A program made the position numbers and the translations under genes. A model generated the notes under the pieces. It saw only the letters and a program-made list of their open reading frames with translations, had not been told where the DNA came from and made no database searches. From Pseudomonadota bacterium (GTDB taxonomy: Bacteria; Pseudomonadota; Alphaproteobacteria; Rhodospirillales; Magnetospirillaceae): a stretch of 20,979 nt of DNA. The stretch's first letter is position 1. Every line of letters begins with the position of its first letter. Shown here one piece after another: positions 1 to 11,058 of this stretch. The stretch lies in assembly GCA_023458315.1 (NCBI GenBank), contig JAEXAH010000031.1:1-20979 (forward strand), read 5' to 3'.

Positions 1-687
1 CGAGGGGGCGCGCAGGCGCTCGGCCAGGGCGGCGGCCTTGTCGCGCAGCCGCGCCGCCACCTGCCGCGACAGATCGGCCAGCGGCGTGCCCGCCGGAAGG
101 GTGGTGCGCGGCGGCGCGAAGGGTTCCAGCGCGAAGGCGTCGTCCTTGAACGACACCACGGCGATGGGCAGCGACACGTATTTGCTGGACGGCGGCACGC
201 GCGGCGAGGCGGTGGTCAGCAGCGTCAGCGCCGGGCGCAGGCGGGGCACCGCCACCTCGCCGTCGCCGGTGTTGGCATCGGCCACCGGCCGTCCCTCGAC
301 CGAGCGGAACCGGCGCAGGGTGCCGGGCTCGGGAATTGGCGCCTCGACCGGCACCGCCAGATGCACCGCCTGCGGCCCGTCGGCCAGGGCGTCCTTGGCC
401 TTGGTCATGTCCAGTTCCAGCAGCGGCTCGCCATCGCGCGGATACAGAACGCACAGGCCGTCCGGCAGCACCGCCTCCAATTCCAGCACCCGCAACCGCC
501 CGGTGGCCAGCAGCGCCCGGTCCAGGGCCAGCCGCCGTACCCCCCACGGAAACAGCCCCGCCGCCCCCAGCGCATAGCCCAACAGGCTTTCCGCCCGCGC
601 CGACGCCTGTTGGAAATGCTGCGGCGCCAGCAGCATGCCTTCGTGCCACAGCACCGCCTCGGGGATGTCGCTCAACTCGACCATCAT
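1..687 (-). CDS. tssK: T6SS baseplate protein TssK, N-terminal half (partial)
   Basis: TssK (VasE/ImpJ family) is the cytoplasmic baseplate subunit that links the T6SS tail to the membrane complex. The frame runs unbroken for 229 codons to the window edge, about half of the usual roughly 440 residues. The N-terminus carries the family hallmark VLWHEGMLLAPQHFQQ at residues 12-27, followed by LLGYALGAAGLFPWGVRRL. The start used is the ATG at 687, which overlaps the stop of the upstream lipoprotein gene as ATGA; a second ATG follows immediately, so translation could begin one codon later. It is the fourth gene of a minus-strand operon that continues outside the window. No frameshift is visible. 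Identification rests on the N-terminal motif and the neighbours, so it is fairly secure. Confidence 0.88.
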   Translation of the reverse strand, partial: MMVELSDIPEAVLWHEGMLLAPQHFQQASARAESLLGYALGAAGLFPWGVRRLALDRALLATGRLRVLELEAVLPDGLCVLYPRDGEPLLELDMTKAKDALADGPQAVHLAVPVEAPIPEPGTLRRFRSVEGRPVADANTGDGEVAVPRLRPALTLLTTASPRVPPSSKYVSLPIAVVSFKDDAFALEPFAPPRTTLPAGTPLADLSRQVAARLRDKAAALAERLRAPS

Positions 688-1133
688 CGTCCTTCCTTGG
701 CGGCGCCCTGCACCACGAAGCCGCTGGCTTGCAGCAGCACCTTGACCTGCTGGTCCTCGAATCCCAGCCGGACACGGTGGTCGCCGGGCGTGCCGTAGCC
801 CGCGAACAGATAGCCGTCGATGATGCCGTCGCGGTCGGGACGCGCCACGGCGCGCTGGCCCGGCACCAGTTCCCACGACAGCACCACCAGGGAATCGGGA
901 AAATCCCGCTGCAATTGGGCACGGCGGCGGAACCATTCCGCCGCCGGCAGCTTGGCTAACTGGTCGGCCACCCCCGGCCCCACCACCAGCGCCACATCCA
1001 CCGGCAGGGCGGTGTTGTTGTTGGCGTCGGGCTGGGCCTCGATCGCCACTTCGTCCAGGGACAGGCCGCGTTGCCAGCCGCCGCAGCCGGTCAGCAGCGT
1101 CAACAGCGCCAGGGCGCAGGTCAGGCGCCTCAT
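684..1133 (-). CDS. Small lipoprotein in the TssJ position of the T6SS operon
   Basis: This is a predicted 149-residue lipoprotein. The N-terminus MRRLTCALALLTLLTGC is a lipoprotein signal peptide with lipobox LTGC, and the acylated Cys is residue 17. The mature part has no membrane segment and includes LSWELVPGQ and a C-terminal beta-rich tail. TssJ is the outer-membrane lipoprotein that anchors TssM, and it is commonly encoded beside tssK, so this is the natural TssJ candidate. The body is not a textbook TssJ sequence, so no symbol is given. The start at 1133 is chosen because it overlaps the upstream stop as ATGA, with GGAG just before it. An in-frame ATG four codons earlier (1145) would overlap the SPOR gene by 16 bases. 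The gene's own stop overlaps the tssK start in the same way, which implies translational coupling of all three genes. Confidence 0.78.
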   Translation of the reverse strand: MRRLTCALALLTLLTGCGGWQRGLSLDEVAIEAQPDANNNTALPVDVALVVGPGVADQLAKLPAAEWFRRRAQLQRDFPDSLVVLSWELVPGQRAVARPDRDGIIDGYLFAGYGTPGDHRVRLGFEDQQVKVLLQASGFVVQGAAKEGR

Positions 1134-1666
1134 CCCCGGCTCCACGGCGCGGCGGGCGCGGGGTCGGCCAGCGACACCGGATGGGCGCCCTCGAACGACC
1201 GTGCCGCCAGCGCCGCCGAAAGCCGGTCGCCGTAGCGCCCGGCCTGGACGCTGTACCAGGCGCGGCCGTTTTCATCCACTTGCAGGCGCGTGCTGGCGGC
1301 CAGCCCCAGCGCCTCGGCGTTGCGCCGCGCCTGTTCGGCCAGATCGGGGCGCAGATAGGTGCCCACCTGCACCGTGTACAGGCCAAAGGACGGCAGATCC
1401 CGCGACGGCGTCGCGGGCGCCGCGAACACTTCGGGCGCCAGGGCGGCCGCCTCGGCGGCGCCGATGCGCTCGGCCGGAACCAGCGACAGGGCCAGACGCC
1501 CGGCAGGATCGGCCTCGGCCGCCGCCCCCGCCGCCGACGACGGTGCCGGTGCTTCGACCGCCAGAACCAACGCCGTCACCATTCCCCCCGCCACGAAGGA
1601 CAGGATGGCGGTGGCCGCCAGACTGACCAGGACCGGCCACAGCGGACGCCGGGATCGTGTCGTCAT
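1130..1666 (-). CDS. Membrane-anchored SPOR-domain protein within the T6SS operon
   Basis: A 178-residue protein with a short basic cytoplasmic tail (MTTRSRRPLWP), one transmembrane helix at about residues 11-37, an Ala/Pro-rich periplasmic linker (about 38-92), and a C-terminal SPOR domain at about 95-165. The SPOR domain shows its two half-repeats: YTVQVGTYLRPDLAEQ and, later, WYSVQAGRYGDRLSAAL. SPOR domains bind peptidoglycan strands stripped of stem peptides and usually act at division or remodelling sites. The gene lies 25 bp after the PAAR-like gene, and its stop overlaps the lipoprotein start. A run of G followed by AG precedes the ATG as a ribosome binding site. A role in guiding or anchoring the T6SS in the cell wall is inferred from position only. 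Confidence 0.85.
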   Translation of the reverse strand: MTTRSRRPLWPVLVSLAATAILSFVAGGMVTALVLAVEAPAPSSAAGAAAEADPAGRLALSLVPAERIGAAEAAALAPEVFAAPATPSRDLPSFGLYTVQVGTYLRPDLAEQARRNAEALGLAASTRLQVDENGRAWYSVQAGRYGDRLSAALAARSFEGAHPVSLADPAPAAPWSRG

Positions 1667-1691
1667 GCTGCTTCTCCCCCCCTCTCCGCCC

Positions 1692-2081
1692 TCAGGGCAC
1701 CATGACCGTGGCCTGACCGGGAGCCGTCACCTGGATGACGCCGCCCCAATTGCACATCAGCTTGCTGGAATTGTTCAGCGTCGGCATGCCGCCCAGCAGA
1801 ACCGTCGGCGCGCCGGGCGCCCACGGCGCCGCCGTCGCCGGAATGCACGGCATGGGCGTCAGCACCCCCAGCGCCGCCGCCGTCGCCGCCGCCACCATGG
1901 GATTGGCCGGGCTGGTGCACATGGCGAAGGGCAGGATGTTCAGCATGGGCACGTTGTCCATGATGTTGGCCGCCACCGGCCCGCCCGCCATCACCGCGTT
2001 CTTGGGCAGCACGGACAGCACGGACGGCGCGGTGCCGAAACTGCACATCAGGCTCGCCCCCATGCAGACCTGAATCGCCAT
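1692..2081 (-). CDS. PAAR-like (DUF4280) protein, T6SS spike tip candidate
   Basis: A 129-residue protein that matches the DUF4280/PAAR-like family along its whole length. Recognisable segments are MAIQVCMGASLMCSFGTAPS at the start, MCTSPANPMVAAATAAALG in the middle, PMPCIPATAAPWAPG, then LNNSSKLMCNWGGVIQV. PAAR and PAAR-like proteins cap the VgrG spike of the T6SS and can carry effectors. This one is a bare domain with no toxin extension. It has five Cys (6, 13, 55, 79, 110) and no His at all, unlike classical PAAR proteins that bind zinc mainly through His. It is the first gene of the minus-strand T6SS operon visible here. AGAGGTG a few bases upstream of the ATG is a plausible ribosome binding site. 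Product assignment is firm; the role in this system is inferred from the family and neighbours. Confidence 0.88.
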   Translation of the reverse strand: MAIQVCMGASLMCSFGTAPSVLSVLPKNAVMAGGPVAANIMDNVPMLNILPFAMCTSPANPMVAAATAAALGVLTPMPCIPATAAPWAPGAPTVLLGGMPTLNNSSKLMCNWGGVIQVTAPGQATVMVP

Positions 2082-2329
2082 GCCCTACACCTCTTGCAGG
2101 CGCATGCCGTGGCAAACGCCATGTTACGGCAGACGGTAACGCCGAAAGCCGCTCATCGAGAATATTTCCTCTTCAGTCTTGCGACTTAACCGAGAAAAGT
2201 CAACGCAGCAGCAAGGGTGTTGCTTGCAAGCGGCCGGGCAGCCCGCGCCAACCCGGTTATTGCATTGCAGCAAAAGATCAAGCACAGTGCCAGGAGCTAA
2301 GCTTCCGGATGCAAGGACTGGAGATCGCC
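2082..2329. promoter_or_regulatory. Divergent intergenic region between the T6SS operon and small genes
   Basis: About 250 bases separate the minus-strand T6SS operon from the plus-strand small genes, so promoters for both are expected here. It is the most AT-rich stretch of the first 2.5 kb. On the minus strand a TTGACT hexamer (about 2197-2202) is present, but no good -10 follows at the right distance. Short symmetric elements include GTTAC-8-GTAAC at 2123-2140 and the 10-bp palindrome GCTTGCAAGC at 2222-2231. None matches an operator I can name. Confidence 0.35.
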
Positions 2330-2458
2330 ATGCCGATTCCGCCCCTTTATGTGCCCAAGGTTTCCGCCTGGCTGGCGCGCGAAGGCTTCACCATCCTGAC
2401 CGCACCGCGTTCGCTGGTGCAGCGGGCGCTGGAAGCGGTTCGCCAGGATTCCCCCTGA
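2330..2458 (+). CDS. Small hypothetical protein, 42 residues
   Basis: A short frame encoding 42 residues, beginning MPIPPLYVPKVSAWLAREGF and ending in TGA. A GGAG six bases before the ATG supports this start. An in-frame ATG at 2309 would add seven residues but lacks as good a ribosome binding site. The sequence has a proline-rich start followed by a likely amphipathic helix (RSLVQRALEAVRQD). No membrane segment, Cys or recognisable domain is seen. It lies 28 bp upstream of the next small gene on the same strand and may be cotranscribed with it. Codon choice is GC-rich at the third position, as in genuine genes here. I do not recognise it, and it could still be a chance frame. Confidence 0.5.
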   Translation: MPIPPLYVPKVSAWLAREGFTILTAPRSLVQRALEAVRQDSP

Positions 2459-2486
2459 TTTTTCCCGTCGCCCGAAAGGACGTTTC

Positions 2487-2741
2487 ATGCCCGCCGCCAC
2501 CGCCGAGCGCATCCGCGCGCTGATCGACAGCGCCAGCCGTCAATCCGCCGCCGAAGGCCGCGCCCTGGATCTGCATTCCGTTTATGTGAACGTCCTTGTC
2601 CGCTGCGGCGTCGGCCGCGACGACGCCCGCCAGATCGTCGCCGACAACGACCAGGACCCGGTTGACCACATCCTGCATTTCGCGGGCGATTCCCACAATT
2701 TCGCCGTCCTGGCGGTCGAGGAAGCCCTGGCCGCCGCTTGA
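2487..2741 (+). CDS. Small acidic hypothetical protein, 84 residues
   Basis: An 84-residue, rather acidic soluble protein beginning MPAATAERIRALIDSASRQ. It looks mostly helical, with a central VYVNVLVRCGVGRDDARQIV and a conserved-looking stretch DNDQDPVDHILHFAGD. There is one Cys and no signal peptide or membrane helix. AAAGGA upstream of the ATG is a good ribosome binding site. It follows the 42-codon gene by 28 bp and converges on the chemoreceptor gene, with a strong palindrome between the two stops. I do not recognise the family. The coding call rests on start context, codon use and compact placement. Confidence 0.65.
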   Translation: MPAATAERIRALIDSASRQSAAEGRALDLHSVYVNVLVRCGVGRDDARQIVADNDQDPVDHILHFAGDSHNFAVLAVEEALAAA

Positions 2742-2776
2742 GCGGCATCCTCCCCGGCTTGATCCCGTTCAGAGGT

Positions 2777-2821
2777 TGATACCAGATCCCGATGAGAGGA
2801 ACTCATCGGGATCTGGTATCA
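2777..2821. repeat. Perfect 20-bp-arm palindrome between convergent genes
   Basis: Arms 2777-2796 and 2802-2821 are perfectly complementary over 20 bp around a 5-base loop (AGGAA). The left arm begins TGATACCAGATCCC and the right arm ends GGGATCTGGTATCA. The element sits between the stop of the small acidic protein gene (2741) and the stop of the minus-strand chemoreceptor gene (2857), the expected place for a bidirectional terminator. It has no T tract on either side, so it is not a classical intrinsic terminator. It could be a rho-aided end, an RNA-stabilising hairpin, or a copy of a dispersed palindromic repeat. Confidence 0.85.
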
Positions 2822-2856
2822 GCTTGTGGAAACCGCGAGCCACATCCCGAGCGGCA

Positions 2857-4545
2857 TTACATTTGCCGCACGCCGTCCAGGAAACGATCCAGGCCGCTTT
2901 TCATGCTGGCGGCGTCGCGGGCCAGGGAATCGGCGGCGGTCAGCACTTCGCGGGCGGCGGTGCCGGTTTCGTCGGCGGCGCGGGTGACGGCGCCGATATG
3001 GGTGGAAACCTCGTGCGCGCCGGTCGCCGCCTGGGCGACGTTGCGGGCGATTTCATGGGTGGCGGCGCCCTGCTGTTCCACCGACTGGCTGATGGATTGG
3101 GCGATGTCGCTCATGCTTTCGATGGTCTGGCCGATTTCCTGAATGGCGTGAACCGCGTCCGAGCTGGTGCTTTGGATGGCGGCGATCTGGGCGCTGATCT
3201 CGTCGGTGGCCTTGGCGGTCTGGTTGGCCAGATGCTTGACCTCGTTGGCGACCACGGCGAAGCCCTTGCCCGCCTCGCCCGCCCGCGCCGCCTCGATGGT
3301 GGCGTTCAGCGCCAGCAGGTTGGTTTGACCGGCGATGCCGTTGATCATGCTGACCACTTCGCCGATGCGCGCCGCCGCTTCCGACAGGCCGCGCACCACG
3401 GCGTCGGTGCGGCGCGCCGCCTCGACCGCGCCACGGGCGATGCTGGCCGATTGCTCGACCTGCCGCGAGATTTCACCGATCGAGGCATTCAGTTCCTCGG
3501 CCGCCGCCGCCACCGTTTCCACATTGGCGGTGGTCTGCGACACCGCCGCCGCCACCACCTGGCTTTCCTCGCTGGTGCGGTCGGCGGTGCCGGTCATGGC
3601 GTTGGCGGTCGAACGCATCTGGGCGGCGGCGGCGTTGACCGCCTGGGCGGCCGCCGACACGCCCATTTCCAGTTCCTGCGCCAGATTGCTCAGGGTTTCG
3701 CGGCGGTCCTGTTCGGCCCGCAGGCGCAGGCGTTCCTGTTCCTCGTGCAAGCCCTGCACCTCGATGGCGTTCTTGCGGAACACCTCGATGCTCTGGCTCA
3801 TCTCGCCGATTTCGTCCTTGCGGCCGTGCAGCGCCACCGTGACCGAGGTGTCGCCGTCGGCCAGACGGTGCATGGCGCCCGAGATGGTGGACAGGGCGCT
3901 GACGATGCGCGCCCCCACCAGATACGAAATGCCCAGCACCACCACCATGACCACGGCCATCAGCATGCCCTGGCGGGCCACCTGCCGCCAGAAGGCGGCG
4001 TCCACGTCGTCGATGTAGATGCCGGAACCGACCACCCAGCCCCATTCGTCCACGCCCATGACGTAGGACACCTTGGGCACCGGCTGTTCGAAGCCCGGCT
4101 TGGGCCACAGGTAATCGACGAAACCGGCCTTGTCGGCGGCCACCTTGGCCACGAATTCGCTGAACAGCTTCTTGCCCGCCGGGTCCTTGAACTCGGCCAG
4201 ATCCTTGCCTTCCAGTTCCGGCTTGATGGGATGCATGACCATGCGCGCCCGCATGTCGTTGACCCAGAAATATTCATTGCCGCCATAGCGCAGTGCCCGC
4301 AGCGACGACAACGCCGCCGCCTGCGCCTGTTCGGTGCTCAGACGTCCCGCCTTGGCCTCGGCCAGATAATGGCGCACCAGACCGTGCCCGACCTCGACCA
4401 CGTGCTGGGTCTTGAGACGGCGGCCTTCCAGCAGTTCACTGCGAAGATTGGTCAGGGCCAATGTGACCATCAGCCCCATGCCGACCAAGGAAGCCGCGAC
4501 GATGAGCAGGATTTTCGCGCGCACGCGCCAGTTGTCGATGAACAT
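2857..4545 (-). CDS. Methyl-accepting chemotaxis protein with single-Cache sensor
   Basis: A 562-residue transmembrane chemoreceptor. The order is TM1 (about 9-31), a periplasmic single-Cache (sCache_2-type) sensor (about 32-188) with NEYFWVNDMRARMVMHP and DEWGWVVGSGIYIDDVD, TM2 (about 193-215), HAMP, then a long cytoplasmic coiled coil whose tip carries NLLALNATIEAARAG for CheA/CheW contact. Single-Cache sensors of this type often bind small organic acids, but the ligand here cannot be read from sequence. The C-terminus (LDGVRQM) has no CheR-docking pentapeptide. The start at 4545 is preferred because GGGAG lies just upstream; in-frame ATGs at 4560 and 4587 lie further upstream and have weaker context. 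The gene is monocistronic, downstream of the gltBD terminator and convergent with the small genes. Confidence 0.93.
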   Translation of the reverse strand: MFIDNWRVRAKILLIVAASLVGMGLMVTLALTNLRSELLEGRRLKTQHVVEVGHGLVRHYLAEAKAGRLSTEQAQAAALSSLRALRYGGNEYFWVNDMRARMVMHPIKPELEGKDLAEFKDPAGKKLFSEFVAKVAADKAGFVDYLWPKPGFEQPVPKVSYVMGVDEWGWVVGSGIYIDDVDAAFWRQVARQGMLMAVVMVVVLGISYLVGARIVSALSTISGAMHRLADGDTSVTVALHGRKDEIGEMSQSIEVFRKNAIEVQGLHEEQERLRLRAEQDRRETLSNLAQELEMGVSAAAQAVNAAAAQMRSTANAMTGTADRTSEESQVVAAAVSQTTANVETVAAAAEELNASIGEISRQVEQSASIARGAVEAARRTDAVVRGLSEAAARIGEVVSMINGIAGQTNLLALNATIEAARAGEAGKGFAVVANEVKHLANQTAKATDEISAQIAAIQSTSSDAVHAIQEIGQTIESMSDIAQSISQSVEQQGAATHEIARNVAQAATGAHEVSTHIGAVTRAADETGTAAREVLTAADSLARDAASMKSGLDRFLDGVRQM

Positions 4546-4631
4546 TTCCGCTCCCTGCATCCCGATTATGGTTCGGGTTATGCCCAAGGATTTCTTTCCC
4601 TGTGCATTATTGAGCCATGGCAGGGGGCACG

Positions 4632-4649
4632 GTCAATCAGACGATTGAC
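4632..4649. promoter_or_regulatory. Inverted repeat upstream of the chemoreceptor gene
   Basis: GTCAATC-AGAC-GATTGAC is a perfect 7-bp inverted repeat with a 4-base centre. It lies about 90 bases upstream of the chosen start of the Cache chemoreceptor gene and beyond the gltBD terminator. Position and symmetry suit an operator, but no regulator can be named. Confidence 0.35.
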
Positions 4650-4710
4650 GGATGCAGTCCCCTGGCGGCCAACCCAACAACAATCGCCAAGTGGCAGCGG
4701 TTTATCCAAG

Positions 4711-4744
4711 AAAAAAAGGGGCCGCCCGGACGGGCGACCCCTTT
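4711..4744 (-). terminator. Rho-independent terminator of the gltBD operon
   Basis: Read on the minus strand, a 13-bp GC-rich stem (arms 4732-4744 and 4715-4727, one G-U pair) closes a 4-base loop and runs into seven T residues. It begins about 20 bases after the gltD stop codon. This is the clearest intrinsic terminator in the window. Confidence 0.92.
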
Positions 4745-4765
4745 GGTATTAACCCGATAGCAGTA

Positions 4766-6172
4766 TCAGCGCGGCAATTCGCTGCTGCCCATCAGGAATT
4801 CATCCACCGAACGGGCGGCTTGACGGCCCTCGCGGATGGCCCACACCACCAGGGACTGGCCGCGGCGGATGTCGCCCGCGGCGAAGACCTTGGGGTTCGA
4901 GGTGCGGTAGCTGTCGGTGTCGGCCAGAACGTTGCCGCGCTGGTCCTTGTCCAGCCCCAGGCCGTCCACCAGACCCTCGTGCACCGGATGGACGAAGCCC
5001 ATGGCCAGCAGCACCAGATCGGCCTCGATGGTCAACTGGCCGACCGGATTGAACTGGGCGTCCACCTGGACACAGTTCAGGCCGGTGACTTGGCCGTTCA
5101 CGCCGAAGAACGACTTGGTGACGATGGACCAGCGGCGCTCGCAGCCCTCGTCGTGGCTGGTCGAGGTGCGCAGCTTGTTGGGCCACAGCGGCCAGACGGC
5201 CAGCTTGTCTTCCTTTTCCGGCGGCTTGGGCATGATCTCGATCTGCGTGACCGAGGCGGCGCCTTGACGGTTCGAGGTGCCGACGCAATCGGCGCCGGTA
5301 TCGCCGCCGCCGATCACCACCACGCGCTTGCCGGTGGCCAGGATGTCCTCGCCCTGGATGGCCTCGCCCGAAACCCGGCGATTCTGCTGGGTCAGGAAGT
5401 CCATGGCGAAGTGCACGCCCTTGAGATCGCGGCCTTCCACGTCCAGATCGCGCGGCTTTTCCGAGCCGCCGGTCAGCAGCACGGCGTCAAAGGCGTTCAA
5501 CTCGGACACCGGCACGGTCACGCCCACATGGGCGTTGGTGCGGATTTCCACGCCTTCGGCCGCCAATTGGGCGGCGCGGCGTTCGATGATGGTCTTTTCC
5601 AGCTTGAAGTCCGGGATGCCATAGCGCAGCAGACCGCCCACCTGGGCGTTCTTTTCGAACAGCACCACCGAATGACCGGCGCGGGCCAATTGCTGGGCGG
5701 CGGCCATGCCGGCCGGACCGGCGCCGACCACCGCCACCTTCTTGCCGGTGCGCGGGCGCGAGGTGTCGGGCTTGACCAGCCCCTCGGCCCAGGCGCGCTC
5801 GACGATGGCCTGCTCGATGGTCTTGATGGCCACCGGGCTGTCTTCCAGGTTCAGGGTGCAGGCGGCCTCGCACGGGGCGGGGCAGACGCGGCCGGTGAAT
5901 TCCGGGAAGTTGTTGGTGGAGTGCAGGACCTCGATCGCCTCGGCCCAGCGGTTCTTGTAAACCAGATCGTTCCAATCCGGGATGATGTTGTTCACCGGGC
6001 AGCCCTGATGGCAGAACGGCACGCCGCAATCCATGCAACGCGCGCCCTGCTTGGACAGTTCCGCGTCGGTCAGCGGCTTGGTGAACTCGTTGTAGTGCTT
6101 CACGCGCTCCTCGGGCTTTTCATAGCCCGGGGTCTGACGCTGAAACTCCTTGAAACCGGTCGCCTTACCCAT
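4766..6172 (-). CDS. gltD: Glutamate synthase (NADPH) small (beta) subunit
   Basis: A 468-residue beta subunit. It takes electrons from NADPH via FAD and passes them through iron-sulfur clusters to the alpha subunit, for glutamate formation from glutamine and 2-oxoglutarate. Cysteines for the two N-terminal [4Fe-4S] clusters are present: C46, C49, C54, C58 (CMDCGVPFCHQGC) and C97, C101, C105 (CPAPCEAAC). The FAD-binding GAGPAG is at 150-155 and the NADPH-binding GGGDTG at 288-293. The C-terminal FAAGDIRRGQSLVVWAI is typical. The start at 6172 is set by GGGAGG eight bases upstream and by a one-base gap after the gltB stop. An in-frame ATG at 6229, inside gltB, would add 19 unrelated residues. 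It is cotranscribed with gltB and ends at a strong terminator. Confidence 0.97.
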   Translation of the reverse strand: MGKATGFKEFQRQTPGYEKPEERVKHYNEFTKPLTDAELSKQGARCMDCGVPFCHQGCPVNNIIPDWNDLVYKNRWAEAIEVLHSTNNFPEFTGRVCPAPCEAACTLNLEDSPVAIKTIEQAIVERAWAEGLVKPDTSRPRTGKKVAVVGAGPAGMAAAQQLARAGHSVVLFEKNAQVGGLLRYGIPDFKLEKTIIERRAAQLAAEGVEIRTNAHVGVTVPVSELNAFDAVLLTGGSEKPRDLDVEGRDLKGVHFAMDFLTQQNRRVSGEAIQGEDILATGKRVVVIGGGDTGADCVGTSNRQGAASVTQIEIMPKPPEKEDKLAVWPLWPNKLRTSTSHDEGCERRWSIVTKSFFGVNGQVTGLNCVQVDAQFNPVGQLTIEADLVLLAMGFVHPVHEGLVDGLGLDKDQRGNVLADTDSYRTSNPKVFAAGDIRRGQSLVVWAIREGRQAARSVDEFLMGSSELPR

Positions 6173-6173
6173 C

Positions 6174-10793
<4,620 letters not shown>

Positions 10794-10824
10794 CTGACGC
10801 TCGGTTCCTCTGGATCACGACGCG

Positions 10825-10838
10825 GGGACGGCCGTCCC
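10825..10838. promoter_or_regulatory. 14-bp perfect palindrome upstream of gltB
   Basis: GGGACGGCCGTCCC lies about 32 bases upstream of the gltB start, within the probable leader or promoter. A perfect 14-bp palindrome without a spacer suits a dimeric regulator, but in GC-rich DNA it may be chance. Confidence 0.3.
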
Positions 10839-10962
10839 GGTCCGCGACCGATTTCATTGATTGTAAGAATGGAGACCCGGCCCTTCGCGCATCCCTGTCG
10901 GTACGCGCGCACGCCCCAGCCCCTGGCGCAAAGGTGACTTCATACGGCATTCGCCGTGCCAC

Positions 10963-10984
10963 GCCAAGGAAAACACACCTTGGC
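10963..10984. promoter_or_regulatory. Inverted repeat with extra half-site before the binding-protein gene
   Basis: GCCAAGG and CCTTGGC form a perfect 7-bp inverted repeat around the 8-base spacer AAAACACA. A third partial half-site, CAAGG, follows at once (10984-10988). It lies about 75 bases upstream of the GTG start of the binding-protein gene, in the divergent region with gltB. The arrangement looks like an operator with two dyads sharing one arm. No regulator is encoded beside it. Confidence 0.4.
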
Positions 10985-11058
10985 AAGGCAGCTCCCTATT
11001 AACGCAAAGACGAGCTGTGTCATACTCCCCCACAGGGTAGGGCGAGGCAGGAAATTCC

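Noticed and set aside
2596..4752. Plus-strand frame opposite the Cache chemoreceptor
   Set aside because: It begins inside the 84-codon gene in another frame and then mirrors the chemoreceptor. The predicted product is low-complexity and has no start context.
10870..10938. A 22-codon frame in the gltB/binding-protein gap
   Set aside because: It has an ATG but no ribosome binding site, and its Pro/Arg-rich product has no features. It is as likely as not to be chance.
10980..11026. Promoter candidates TTGGCA, TATTAA and CATACT before the binding-protein gene
   Set aside because: No pair of these hexamers has a spacing near 17 bases, so no promoter is called.
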